From: Pseudisothecium myosuroides
Taxonomy: Eukaryota > Streptophyta > Bryopsida > Hypnales > Lembophyllaceae
Direction: 5' to 3'
Assembly: GCA_951799445.1 (NCBI GenBank)
Contig: OX637293.1
Coordinates: 16,244,001 to 16,308,000 of the forward strand
Length of the DNA stretch: 64,000 bases
The translations under genes were made by a program, and so were the position numbers. Under the pieces are notes generated by a model. It saw only the letters and a program-made list of their open reading frames with translations. It searched no databases and was not told the DNA's origin. Numbering within the stretch: position 1 is the first letter of the stretch; every line of letters starts with the position of its first letter. Shown piece by piece: positions 1 through 11,039 of this stretch.

Positions 1-1048
1 GTCAAGCCAATGTTGTGCAGGCTTGTGGCTGTTGATTGATAAAGAAAAACTTGCTAGGTTACTTTGTACTCTAATTTGAAAATTCAAATAATTTTTTTAA
101 TTAAACTATTTATAGCTATTCAAACCTTGGACATGCAACTATGAAAGATTGATTTTATAAATACAGTATAGAATGATTCCATAATTTGGGTTAGATTATA
201 ATGTTCCACACTAAAATATACACCTATGATGAAAAATTCAAGATTTTCAAGCATATATTGAGTATTTGATATGAATTTTCTTCTATAATACTTTAAAAAA
301 TCACAATAATTTCAAATTCTCACAAAAAAATTTGAAAATTTGAAATCTGAGTTCACGGTAACTACAAGGGTACTTGCTGGCAACTTGTTAACTTTTCCGA
401 ATTTGCTATCACGCTATCCTTTAGATTCGTCAGTAAGCGTGGAAGGAGGAGAGAGAGTTCTACCGATATTGGTGAAGAATACACTGGAGAAGGAGCATAA
501 AAGTGGTTTCTATATTTCGACCCTGTTGACTCTTGTCACCCACCGATACATATAAGGAGGCCCTAAAGAATAAGTTACACATGCTCCCGGCTACTGCGAA
601 CTGTTTTTTTTTTTTTTTTTGAAACAAATGAAACTGCGAACTGTTTGAAGTCGATTGCCAGCTGCTTCTGTATGCATGTGCCCGCTTGCAATTGATCACT
701 TCGTGTTGAGAAGAGGTATTACGCGTGCGGTCTTGTATTGAATGCATGCAGTTCTAGTACTTAGACTAGTACGTCTCTTACTACAGTATGGAAATTATGC
801 TAGGTAGTTTGATCTTTTGGTCTTTCGCTCAACACGAATGAGCAAGAGTGAACGTTGATGGTGTCAGTGGAAACTAGATACTGTGAAGTTCAACTTAGAT
901 GGTGTCAGTACTATGCATGCGAGAGGCTAGATTTTGCTGCTTTGAAATTGTCCTTACAGGGAATATCATTTGGCCGTGTGTCTTACTCTAGCTACCTTGG
1001 CCTCTGTTGCCCCTTTTTGGAATTTGCAACAGAGCGCCCTGAGCCAAA

Positions 1049-1172
1049 ATGGGTGCATGCAATGCGAAGCGCCGATTTCTGTTTGGGGTCCTTTTTGTCC
1101 TTCTGCTATTCCTCGAAACTGGCAGTTTTGTTAAAGCGCACAATCGCACATACGTTTATGATCCTGTTGAAC
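1049..1172 (+). CDS. Signal-peptide exon, copy 1
   Basis: Encodes a basic N-terminus followed by a hydrophobic core (FLFGVLFVLLLFL) and a short mature segment ending VYDPVE. It is a typical secretory signal. The exon ends one base into a codon before GTACGT. Exon 2 starts after TTTGTAG at 1401 and supplies the other two bases, so copy 1 reads in frame into ALHAVWEAWQNT. The ten extra bases relative to the other copies are what keep this junction in frame. Confidence 0.7.
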
Positions 1173-1679
1173 GTACGTCTCCAGAACTTGAAAATTGGAG
1201 TTGATTCTTTTGAAGTGGCCTGGTTTGGTCTTGGGATGGGATGGCCATGCCAGTGATACTTACTGCCGAGTTTTCGGCTGTTTCCAGTACTGACTAGCAT
1301 CAATCTTTCTTCTGCATCATTCCCAAAGTTCGATTCAGCAAGTTGGTTGTTCATCTATGGGCCTTCACTGCTGAAATTTCTTTCTCTCTGAAATTTGTAG
1401 AGAATGCGCTTCACGCAGTCTGGGAAGCATGGCAGAATACCCCGGATAAGGGAAGTAACCTGGCAGGCTGGAATTCTCCGAAAAACGAATATTGCGAGTA
1501 TTTGGATCCAAATTCGATCGCGACGAATTCGCCCAGTTGGCAAGGAGTGCAGTGCACGTGGTACTGTAACAACACTGATGATAATTGCACAGTGATGGGA
1601 GTTTACATAACTGACTTGTAAGCATTCTAACTACTATTCTTTCTCAAAAATCGATGTAGTTGGGTTTGTATGCATCCTC

Positions 1680-3273
1680 TTAACCCCAGAATGACCCTGG
1701 AATTTTCTGAGCTTCTAGAAATTTGCTCTAAATTGAACAAAAAGCCAACATTTTGATAAGTTGTATCAATTCTTTTTGAATTGTAACCGTATGAAATCAA
1801 ATTAGACATATTAGAGATCACATTAAAAAAAGAAAACACAACAATATCTCTTACGGATTGAAAGATTATAATGTTTGATCGTGAGGGTGTTAAAACTGTG
1901 AAAGTGATTTGAAGCCTTTCAATCCTCTTTTCACATGTCAAATCTAAAATGTTAGTCACCAAAAAAATATGAGGTTAACCCCTAAAGGACCGGCATGTGT
2001 TTTTTGGCCGTATAGAAATTTTGGGCAGGTCCGTGTGACTAGAGATTTTCATATTTTGAGCTGAAATTTTAATAGAAGGTGGGCGTGAGGAATATCTTTC
2101 ATATGCACTAAATTTCAGGACATTTGGAAATAGGAGTCAAAAGTTATGGCCAAATATGTTACTTTTTTTTGTTTTTGGGCAGTCCGGGCAGCAAGGAAAA
2201 TTTGGCAAAAATTTGATTTTTTTTTTTTAATAGTTTTTTTCTTGTAGATTATATTTTTGTCTATCTGGAAAGCTTTGATTCATTTCATTTGGATTTGTTA
2301 TGAAAAAGTTATGGACATTCTTGTTTTTTGGGCAGTTAGAGCATCTTTTTGAAAAAAATAACTTGTAGGATTCATTTCTAAATGCTATTTTTGCAATTTT
2401 AGAAAAAAAAACAATCTCATGGTTTAGTTTACTTGACAGAACAATCTCACCATTGAGATTAGTGTATTTTAATTCCATCTAAAATATATTAAAGTTTTAG
2501 ATTTTCCTTCTATCTCATACCTACTTCTACTTAACAAATTTCTTAGGAATGATAATTAAGTTTTTTTGAATATTTTTTTTTTCCCTAAACTCTCAACTCA
2601 ATTCTCCACCATAAAGATTTGAAGCACAAAACTCTGTAGTGCAAAAATTTTAAGTGAAAAATGTTTAAAGTCAAAAAATCTAGTCCCGCAATGTGCTGAA
2701 ATACTTGTTTTTTCCACTTTAAACACAGATATCTTGCAATTTGAGCGGTCAAAAATTCTGAAATTTTTTCCACACATTCTCATACTAGTTAGGTGTAAGA
2801 TCCTATGGTTAGATGTGAAAGAAAAAACATTTTTCATTTTTTTTTACTCCTTGCTATAGAAATGGCAGTTTTGATGGTTTTTTGGCAGAAAAAAAGCCTT
2901 GGGCCTTTAGGGGTTAAAGGACCTAACGTGTATAACCCCAATCAAGTTATGACTTCTCAAAATCTACTCTACAATTTTTTTAAATGAATTTCTAATGTGA
3001 TTTTTTCTCAAAGATCTAGTGTATTTGAGGCTCATTCCCAAGAGCCCTCAACACTACAAAAGTCAAGATTGCAATGGACCCCCGTGCACAAAATCTTGAA
3101 TAGAAAAAGCATAATCAATCATTTTCAAAATCAGATTTTTGAAGCTAAAACTAAACTTCATAAAGAATTTTTCAAAAATATAAACTACTTAAAATAGTAA
3201 TTTTATAAGGTTTTATTTAACTTGAAAAATTGGTTGAGGACACATTCTGTCTTCAGGGTCATTCTGGGGTTAA
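1680..3273. mobile_element. TTAA-flanked element P1, unit 1 (piggyBac-like ends)
   Basis: Intron 2 carries TTAA (1680-1683) followed by CCCCAGAATGACCCTG. The exact inverse complement, CAGGGTCATTCTGGGG, lies at 3254-3269 and is followed by TTAA (3270-3273). A perfect 16-bp terminal inverted repeat starting CCC with TTAA on both sides is the hallmark of the piggyBac superfamily. No transposase is visible, so the element is non-autonomous. It contains nested element P2. All four units carry it, so no empty site is available here. Confidence 0.7.
1975..2917. mobile_element. TTAA-flanked element P2, nested in P1, unit 1
   Basis: TTAA (1975-1978) then CCCCTAAAGGACC at the left. The right end reads GGCCTTTAGGGG then TTAA (2914-2917). 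Inverted repeats of about 13 bp with one mismatch. It lies inside P1, so it inserted later. Its ends resemble those of P3. AT-rich interior, no credible ORF. Confidence 0.65.
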
Positions 3274-3283
3274 GACAACAGTA

Positions 3284-3432
3284 AACGTCAATTTCTTTGA
3301 ATTGGCGGAATTCCTTTACTTTTGCACCTTTCAGAACACCTGTTTGAAAACATAAATCCATACCTCTCATGATGTACACGTATGTCCCAACTTATTGCGC
3401 CGGAATTGCGCCACTTTAACAAAATTGACGTT
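3284..3432. mobile_element. Short inverted-repeat element C1, unit 1
   Basis: Left end AACGTCAATTTCTTTGAATT and TGGCGGAATTCC are mirrored at 3401-3432 by GGAATTGCGCCA and AAAATTGACGTT. About 30-bp imperfect terminal inverted repeats enclose only ~150 bp, a MITE-like element just upstream of the first LRR exon. End sequences are shared with C2. Confidence 0.5.
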
Positions 3433-3635
3433 GGTACCAGTAATGAAGTAGAGAATCTTCATGACATTGAACATCCTGAACTTAGTGGCCCGGTGCTGTT
3501 TGATCTTTTCTAGAATGGAACTTTGCTGCAAATTCTTCAGTCTACTGTATTCTCGAAGGACACTCTGAATAGTTGTCAAGGTACTCCTAATGGCTAACAG
3601 AGATATTGTGTTCATAATGGAATGTCAATGGACAG

Positions 3636-5633
3636 GGTTTTATCTAATGCATCCATTGTGGGGATTTTGCCACCGGAGATTGGAAACTTGTATAATCTCT
3701 TAAACTTGTAAGTTCACTTATCTACCACATAATTTAGGATTTCCTTCCAAGTTCAGCCAAATCAATTTCACGTTTTGGGTAACTTGACATGTCAAGCTAA
3801 ACACTTGGGGGGAAGGGGGAGGGACGTACTTACCCTCAATTTTCACCCTCACCTGGGGCAGGATTGTGTGAAAGGGCCCAGGTCTCAGAAACATCTTTGG
3901 TTCTGGCAACAACCAAAATCATAGTCTCAAGTGAAAATGATGAGATATTTCTAAGATGAAAATGACTTGCAAGTTTGACCATTGGTCAAATTCGTTGTAT
4001 AGGCGCCATAATTGAAAGCGCCAAAATTGTGTCATTCAGCTGCAGAAAGCTCTCAAAATTGTCAATTTCGTTAAATTCGTTGCGGTCCTGGAAGCCAAAA
4101 ATTGTGATCTTCATCTACAGAACTCCAAAAATAAGGACGGTATAGATTTGCTTTTCAGGTAGCACTCCCTAAAAAGTGCCAAAGTCATGAAATTCCGCTT
4201 ATTTAACGAAATTGAGGTTTAACCCCTAAAGGACTTGATCCATTGTGAAACGGTCAACCATCATGTCTGAGCTAAATTTTGCCTTTTAAATCGTGTTCAA
4301 ACAACAATTTTATATTTTCATTACTTGAAACTATGAATGGCGTATCATTGAGGAAATTTTCAATTTGTTTCATGAAAAATTGTAATTGTTATCATTTTTT
4401 TTGCAAAAATTGAACATAAATAAGTTAAAATAGCAAAAGAAATCCAAACTATTACTTGAAATTTTCTCAAGAGGTATAGGTAGCATTGGAGATTAGCGTG
4501 AAATTTTTTCAATTGGTTATTTTTTTTTTTACACCCAAAACAGCCACAACAAAGACCTTGAAGTCAAATTCAACTATCAAACCAAGTTTACCTTTTTATT
4601 TAATTGATGTATAAAATTTTCATATATTTTTTATTGGTAGACACATTCATTTTCTACAAATGATGTTTTTTTCAATAAATTTGATGGAAAAACCAAATTA
4701 TTGTGATTTTTTAAATTTAAAGGTAGAAATAAAATTATATCAATTAGAATAAATATTAAAATAATCTGTAATTATTATCATAAATGAAAGATAGAATGAA
4801 AAACATAATTTTGTAGTCTAAAGTTAAAATACATTTTAAGAATAGAAAATATGAATGAAAAATTTACCAATCTATGTTATTTGGATTCTAACACTTAGAG
4901 CTTTCAATTGCAATAATTCTTCCAATTTGTGACATTTTTCAAAGTTTTTCAAATGGAGTAGAAACAAAATTTATCAAGCTTCATTTTCTAAGTTTAAAAG
5001 ACATACCAAAAATGAATGTTTTGAAAGTTACAATCAGGGTTGACCAAGGCGCATCCACTTTTTGGATGCACGGTCCTTAAAGGGTTAAAACTATGACTGC
5101 TATGGAATTACGTTTCAAGACGCCACCTTGAAAGAGGCGTTGTCGTGAATATGCGCCAATACAACGAAATTGACGTCACCAAACATATGATACCTTCTCA
5201 GACCTTTTCTCCTATGTAAACTATGTAAACTATTTTCCAATTGCTGATCAGTGCACTTATGTCAACGAATATGTGCAGGGAGTTGACAGGAAATCCAAAC
5301 CTCAGTGGTCCTCTCCCTCAAGAAGTCCAAAATACATGGATAAATGTTTTGTAAGTATTACTATATTCTTTACTACATTCTCCTTAGATTACTGTCAACA
5401 TCAAGAGAATGTGCAAGTATCTTTGAGACTTCCGCATCTAGCTCACTTTGCAATATTGATCATTCTTATGTAATTGTCGAACCAAGGCTAACACTGAGGG
5501 ATTAATTCTCTCAGTATACCATCAGCTGTAATGATGAATCAAATTGTGCCTGAATTTGACTTAGGGATGTCCACGACAATGCTTTCAACGACACGATTCC
5601 AAGTCTGCCGCTTCTCTGGAATCTTCTGAAATT
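3636..5633 (+). CDS. First three LRR exons, copy 1
   Basis: Exons 3636-3707 (72 nt), 5279-5350 (72 nt) and 5565-5633 (69 nt) each encode one plant-type LRR. Each starts after the second base of a Leu codon, so all are symmetric and can be gained or lost without a frameshift. Motifs seen: GILPPEIGNL, GNPNLSGPLP, NDTIPSLPLL. The large introns between them are filled by P1-P3 and C1-C2. Confidence 0.75.
3984..5175. mobile_element. Inverted-repeat element C2 split by P3, unit 1
   Basis: The left terminus (GTCAAATTCGTTGTATAGGC from 3985) and the inverse of the right terminus (GTCAATTTCGTTGTATTGGC, bases 5155-5174 on the opposite strand) form an imperfect repeat of about 30 bp. Without P3 the element would be about 320 bp, close to C4 (308 bp). 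The interior has further GTCAATTTCGTTAAATTCG-like words. C2 predates P3. Confidence 0.5.
4219..5088. mobile_element. TTAA-flanked element P3, nested in C2, unit 1
   Basis: TTAA (4219-4222) then CCCCTAAAGGACT at the left. The right end reads GGTCCTTAAAGGG then TTAA (5085-5088). The ends match P2 with a few differences. 862 bp between the flanks, AT-rich, no transposase. Inserted within C2. Confidence 0.6.
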
Positions 5634-6547
5634 GTGAGTGATCTGCCTCATCCTTGAAGAGCCTTAACAACTTAAGCTGAAGTTCTTGTCGCAAGATCGA
5701 ATTATATTATCCAACTAAATTGATCCAAGCTCCGCAGACGGAGTCAGTCGCTGAGCAAACATAACACTGTAAAGAAGAGAAAGCTTTACTAGGTGAATTT
5801 ATCAAATTGGGCTTGTAATGAGAAATAGCTATGCATTCCACTAACACCCAGTGTATTCTGCCCATTCAACAGAGACTTGAGTGGCAATGAGTTCACAGGA
5901 CCCTATCCATTTGAACAGTTCCACACCATGAATTCCCTCCAAGAACTCAGCATTAGTGGTAATCGTCTGTATGGACCAATCCAAGCGGATGCATTTACAA
6001 AAAAAGCGGAACTAAGATTTCTGTAAGGCCCTTAGTTTGATCTCTAGGTTTTTTCTTGATTTGAAGTTGCACGAAATACCCAGTTATTCTTGCATCATAT
6101 GAGCTTTGTCAATCTGGGTTTCATTCAATGTTGGTGACAAACCGGCTTGTTTCTACTAATCAGGGACATATCTGACAACTCTTTCACTGGCACTTTGCCA
6201 AACCTCACTTCCATGCACCGTCTGACGAATTTGTAAGCTTGCTCCACCCCATCTAGTTCACTGACTTTCGATATCCACATGCAAATATCTGCTGTTGGCG
6301 ACCGTGATAAAATCAAACTTTGTACTAAAGTTTGTTACTGGATATGCAGGGCTGTCTCTGGGAATCAGTTTGAGGGGCCGTTGCCAGATCTCACAGGGAT
6401 TTCCACACTATATTATGTGTACGTCTCACTCTCTGCACGCTAAGATGGTTGATCCTACACTCAGTCTTCCTAGACTAAATTCTCCAGAAAATGAGTGGTT
6501 TGGAACTTAGTATGTCTCAATAAAATTTTCATATGCAACATACTTAC

Positions 6548-6683
6548 ATGCCGCCATTCCGCAACTTTGGCGCTTTTACAGTTCAGACGGAGCAGTCTGA
6601 AATCTATATCTGTCCTAGATGGTTCAGACCACGTCGTTTGAAAATGGCGTATCAAATATCACCATTTTAATGAAATTCGCCAT
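6548..6683. mobile_element. C-family element C3 (partial), unit 1
   Basis: CCGCCATTCCGC, TTTGGCGCTTTTACAGTTCA and a right end ATTTTAATGAAATTCGCCAT correspond to parts of C4, including the GTTCAGAC...GTCTGA inner palindrome. The left terminus is missing or rearranged. It lies in the intron before the 159-nt LRR exon. Confidence 0.45.
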
Positions 6684-7856
6684 GAGATCTGTATGTGTGG
6701 ATATGGTGCAGGGATTTGGGCAGGAACAGATTCACCGGGACGGCAAACTTGGTGGATATATTTGATCTGAATGCAAGCATTGCACTGGCTATTGTGGACT
6801 TGTCTCACAATCAACTTACTGGTCCTCTCCCATCCTGGAATGCCTCAAGCCTTGGCTCTGTGGAGAAACTGTAAGCTGCACACCCTGTGCCACTTACCCC
6901 AGTTAGGCTTTCATTGGACCGTAGCATCAATTCTTGCAACAGCTGAGATACAGATCAATCAGCATTATTTTTATAAATTTCTGTTCTCATGACATTAGAT
7001 CGCTGAGTTTAGCTGCCAAGTGAGGACAGGAAATGAGATGGCACTTGAGTCTCTGCTTGCAAGCCTGACCTCAAAAGTATTTGCCAGGTACCTAGACAAC
7101 AACAATCTTACAGGAACACTCGACATTTTGAACATGTTTCAACATGGATTACTTCAAGATAAATACTCAACTGTCGACTCATCTGAGAAGTTGGGGATTA
7201 TGAGTTTGAGAAACAATAGCATCCAGCATGTAATTTCGAACAGTGACATCATCGCTAACACCACTACTGTGTTCATGTAAGTACAAATCTGTGGCCATTA
7301 GTTTGTCGCAATGAATATCTGAATCCCGTGGAATACGGCTTTCACCAGCAAGATGCTATCATGCTCGTTTTGGCAGTTCATTTGTTTGAGAATGGTCACT
7401 AATTCACTGATATTCTGCAGACTACAGGGGAATCCATATTGTGATAACTTTGATTCCAACGATGATACCCACAGATGCTACTGTTCACAAGTCTGCTTTG
7501 TAACATCATGTAAGTGCCATGACTGGAGTGGAACGCAGATTGACGATTGATCACATGAGAGCCTTTCTCCAATTCGGATGTGCAAGGGCAATACATTATT
7601 TGTTTTCTAATTGAATGTTCACCAACAGAAAATTTATTGCCTTCTTTCGTTTGCAGCAAAGTGGGACAACCACAAGATTATCATCATTTCAGCCATTACC
7701 AGTGTTGGTGCGGTGGTGTTGATACTGCTGATTGTTGTGCGGGCTATACTTCTCAAAAACCGAAGATACAAACGGTATCTCCAACTTCAATTCGAACAAA
7801 GTGAGTACCTCTGAGTGAAATCATTTGTATCCTTGCGCATGCATGCAGTTGCACAG

Positions 7857-8164
7857 TGGCCAATTTCATTAAAATGGCGGTATTCCGTTAATTTGGCACT
7901 TTTAGCAGTTCAGACCGCACAGTCTGAACTGTTTTTTCTGTACCAAAATCTATAACTGGACTAGATTTTTGAAATCTACACCTGTCCTAGATATCTGAAA
8001 TCTATACTAAACCTAGATTTTTCAGATTGTGCGGTCTAGTATCTATATCAATCCTAGAATTCTGAAAACTAAAATGGACCTAGATGTTAGCAATGTACAC
8101 TTATCCTAGATGTCAAGGTGTGAAAATTGCACAAGGAATACCGCCATTTTAATAAAATTTGCCA
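7857..8164. mobile_element. Inverted-repeat element C4, unit 1
   Basis: Terminal inverted repeats of about 30 bp: TGGCCAATTTCATTAAAATG then GCGGTATTCC on the left, mirrored by GGAATACCGCCATTTTAATA to TTTGCCA on the right (8135-8164). Total 308 bp, in the intron between the TM exon and the first kinase exon. The interior is a run of degenerate ~26-bp repeats around CCTAGAT...CTGAAATCTA, and has the inner palindrome GTTCAGAC/GTCTGAAC. I could not define a target duplication, so the superfamily is open. Confidence 0.6.
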
Positions 8165-8235
8165 TGTCACTTCTTCATAGTCTCTAGATTCAAACGATCT
8201 CTTTGGTGTCATTCATTCCCTTTACCACGATTCAG

Positions 8236-10042
8236 AATTTGAGGAGTTCGACGTGAAGCCCACTATATTCTCCTACAATGAGCTGCGGGGTGCCACACGA
8301 GACTTTCATCAAGACATGAAGTTGGGGGAGGGCGCCTATGGAGCAGTATACAAGGTGCCCCAAACCGCCACTTAGTACATTATTTATTCGAATGTCAACC
8401 GTCCACATGGACAGAAAGCACCATTTCTAACTCATGTAGTCGTTTACAACTCACACCATAATTTGGAGTCCTGACTTTGGAATAAACTTTAATCTACAGG
8501 GTGTGCTGCCAAGTGGAAACGAGGTGGCCGTGAAGCAGCTGTTCGTCTAAACAGCCCAAGGCCACGACGAATTCTTGAATGAAGTGGTCCTGATCACGGG
8601 CATGAAGCACAGAAATCTGGTGAATCTCAAAGGATGTTGTCTTCGTGAATCTCAAAAGCTGTTGGTGTACGAGTACGTGGATAATTTCGATGTTGATCAA
8701 ATTCTACTCGGTATGTTTGTTCAACACAGCTCTGGTCAATGACGTCTATTCATCTCCTGCTCCCGTCATTTATGTAACCAGGCATCTGTCTCCATCGTCA
8801 TCACACTTGCAGCAAGTGCGAGAGTGAGGTTTCACATGTAACACTACCAGTTTGTAATGGTTTCCCCTGTTCTCAATAGGATCCAAAAAGGAGGAGATGA
8901 GCGGTCAGCTAGCGAGCTGGCCTGCGCGGCTCAAGATCTGCTTGGGCATTGCCCATGGTTTGCATTATCTTCATGCACTGGCCCATCCTAGAGTCATCCA
9001 CCGGGACATCAAGGCTGCAAATATCTTATTAGACTCTCATCTGGAGCCCAAGATTGCAGATTTCGGCTTGGCTCTATTATTCCCTGATGAGCAAAGTCAC
9101 ATTATGACTGTGCATATTGCGGGAACCAAGTAAGTCCAATCTTTTCCCACCCCTCCAATGCAGGCATTGGCAGTGGCTTCCTCTGTCATCGATCAATTGA
9201 ACGAGTTCTAATGCACTTCGGATGCTTGTATCACTAACATGGTCACTCTGCATGTGAACGATGACGGTTGCAGAGGGTACTTGGCACCAGAGTATGCTTC
9301 CCTTGGGCAACTAAGTGACAAAGTAGATGTGTACAGCTTTGGGGTATTATGTTTGGAGATTATAAGTGGGCGCCGCAACATTGATGACACTGCGCCATTG
9401 GAGCAAGTTTATCTTTCCCAATGGGTACATCAATCTTCCTCATACCACCCTCACCCATTGCAGTGTGAAAGTAGAGCCTAGTTATGAGAAATAACATCCC
9501 TTGCTACTCCCGTGGCTCTGTACGTTATTTCTCATGACGAGGCTCTACTTTCAAATTACCTAGTCCATAACATCACTACTAATACTGCAAGGATTATAGA
9601 AGAGTTTGATTATTTTTTAAATTAAAAAGGTGCACATGTGATTTCATGTATGACACAGGCATGGCAACTGCACAAGAATGACAGGCTACTGGACTTGGTG
9701 GATCCGACTCTCCACTTGAGTGAAGAAGAGGTGCGAGACGTGCTACGAGTGATCAACGTGTGTCTGTTGTGCATTTCCAATGCAGTAGAAAGGGGGCCCA
9801 GCATGGCCCGCATTGTGTCCATATTGCAAGAGGATACAGAGTCTGAAGTGCATGTGCTTGGAGAAGGAAGGGTGAGCAGCACTTGGTCGTAAAGGTCAAA
9901 AAGTGGACTGGGGAGTGTCATGGAGGAAGGAGGGAGTAGCAGGTCCTCTTTGAATGGGTTTCATGGAAAATGTCATGGCTACAGATAGAGTAATGGGACT
10001 GGCACTTTTGCTGTGGAGATATGTGAAATAAGAGCTCGATAA
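8236..10042 (+). pseudogene. Kinase-domain exons, copy 1 (nonsense mutation)
   Basis: Exons 8236-8354 (juxtamembrane and P-loop [10 protein letters not shown]), 8500-8710 (VAVKQL Lys, alpha-C Glu in FLNEV), 8880-9129 ([16 protein letters not shown]), 9274-9424 (GYLAPEY, DVYSFGV) and 9659-10042 (C-lobe). The TAA at 8548-8550 would remove everything beyond subdomain II. Loss of the conserved Arg in the C-lobe RPSM motif, and two stops near the C-terminus, fit relaxed selection after inactivation. Confidence 0.88.
9467..9552. repeat. Intronic hairpin, unit 1
   Basis: GAAAGTAGAGCCTAGTTATG to AATAAC (29 nt) is mirrored with two mismatches by GTTATTTCTCATGACGAGGC to TTTC, with a 28-nt loop. It sits in the intron between the APE-motif exon and the last kinase exon. 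It would fold in the pre-mRNA. Probably a tiny foldback MITE; precursor activity for small RNA is possible but not shown. Confidence 0.6.
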
Positions 10043-11039
10043 CCATGCATGGCCTCTTCTAGTAAGAGGTTGTTTTCTGCAGTGCGGTACAGTAGGATTG
10101 GCAGCAACTTTGCAGTAGTTGTGATTGGCCATGGGAATGGGCATGCCTACACAACTTCAATGCATACTCTATGCACTTGTGGAGACCGCATCCCCAACTG
10201 CAACTCTCACTCTCCTAAGCTATAAGGAAACTTCCTTTCATCTTCAGGAGTTGATCAGGTGGAGATTGTAATCTAGATTTTGATGCTAGCGAACTAGCAA
10301 ATTTAGTATTTGAGGAGAAGAACTCCAATGTGGAATTAAAGAGTCTCACTAAATCTTTTTGAACCTCTTGCCTATGACAAGAGGACAATGGTCAAGGAAT
10401 GTATTTCTGTCTAGCAGTGGAGGCTCGATTGTACACTAAGGTCCTTTTTGTTCCGAACCCAATATCTTGAGAAAAATGTTGATTTTTGGGTGAAAGCAAG
10501 ATATGTTGTGAAATTTTCAAACCTCCCATGATTGAGTGTATCGAAGGCAACTTTCAAGTTTCTTCATGGTTGAGAAAGCAAGTTTTAATTGGGTAGACAA
10601 ATGAAGGTACCTTGCACGACTTACATTTAGGAAATGAATTGTCCATTCCAGTTGGAACCTTCAAGGAGGAGCCGCAAGTTTTTTTGCTCGGCTTGGGGTT
10701 ATGTGAGATAATCCAAATTTGAAGTTCGATTGTGGCAAATTGAAGGACATCCTTTAAAATTTGATGATGCATGACTTTGTGATATGTGATATGTGAATGT
10801 TGAAATTTGGAGCACCAAGTGCTACAACATTTTATATAGCCACTTCGTCACTTCATGAAAAAATTTAAAAAAAAAGCCATGATGACAACCTCTCTTATTT
10901 GTGAAGTATGTTCACTCAGTTATCATCCTCTACCGCGCATAAGCTTAATTCGTGGGAAGGCGTGAAATTCAAGCCGTTGTAGGCCATGAAGTCTGTTTTG
11001 CTTGCTTCAGCATGAACCCTTCCCCGTCTCGTAGAGTTG
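10043..11039. other. 3' flank and intergenic stretch, unit 1
   Basis: Between the receptor's ancestral stop and the next exon-like sequence. It holds a probable 3' UTR (conserved in all four units) and AT-rich DNA. No convincing coding potential and no clear terminal repeats were seen. Confidence 0.5.

Larger units (their letters stand above)
1049..10042 (+). pseudogene. LRR receptor-like kinase, copy 1 (A type, kinase broken)
   Basis: Predicted LRR receptor-like Ser/Thr kinase, a plasma-membrane receptor; the ligand is unknown. Exons by GT/AG and phase: 1049-1172, 1401-1617, 3636-3707, 5279-5350, 5565-5633, 5873-6022, 6164-6232, 6350-6418, 6712-6870, 7088-7276, 7421-7509, 7657-7800, 8236-8354, 8500-8710, 8880-9129, 9274-9424, 9659-10042. 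These total 2538 nt, an exact multiple of three, which supports the model. The start is the ATG opening MGACNAKRRFLFGVLFVLLL, a good signal peptide. A Cys/Trp N-cap, about ten LRRs, a Cys cluster (NPYCDNF, RCYCSQVC), a TM helix and a kinase follow. Defects: TAA at 8548-8550 right after VAVKQLFV, Arg in the TM helix (VVRAILL), IARGL changed to IAHGL, RPSM changed to GPSM, stops at 9890-9892 and 9986-9988. The ectodomain resembles LRR-VIII receptors. Probably a pseudogene, unless a truncated receptor is made. Confidence 0.85.

Noticed and set aside
1627..1962. 111-codon open frame on the - strand, repeated in each unit
   Set aside because: It lies in an intron inside P1, has no recognisable domain, and is best explained as chance in AT-rich repeat DNA.
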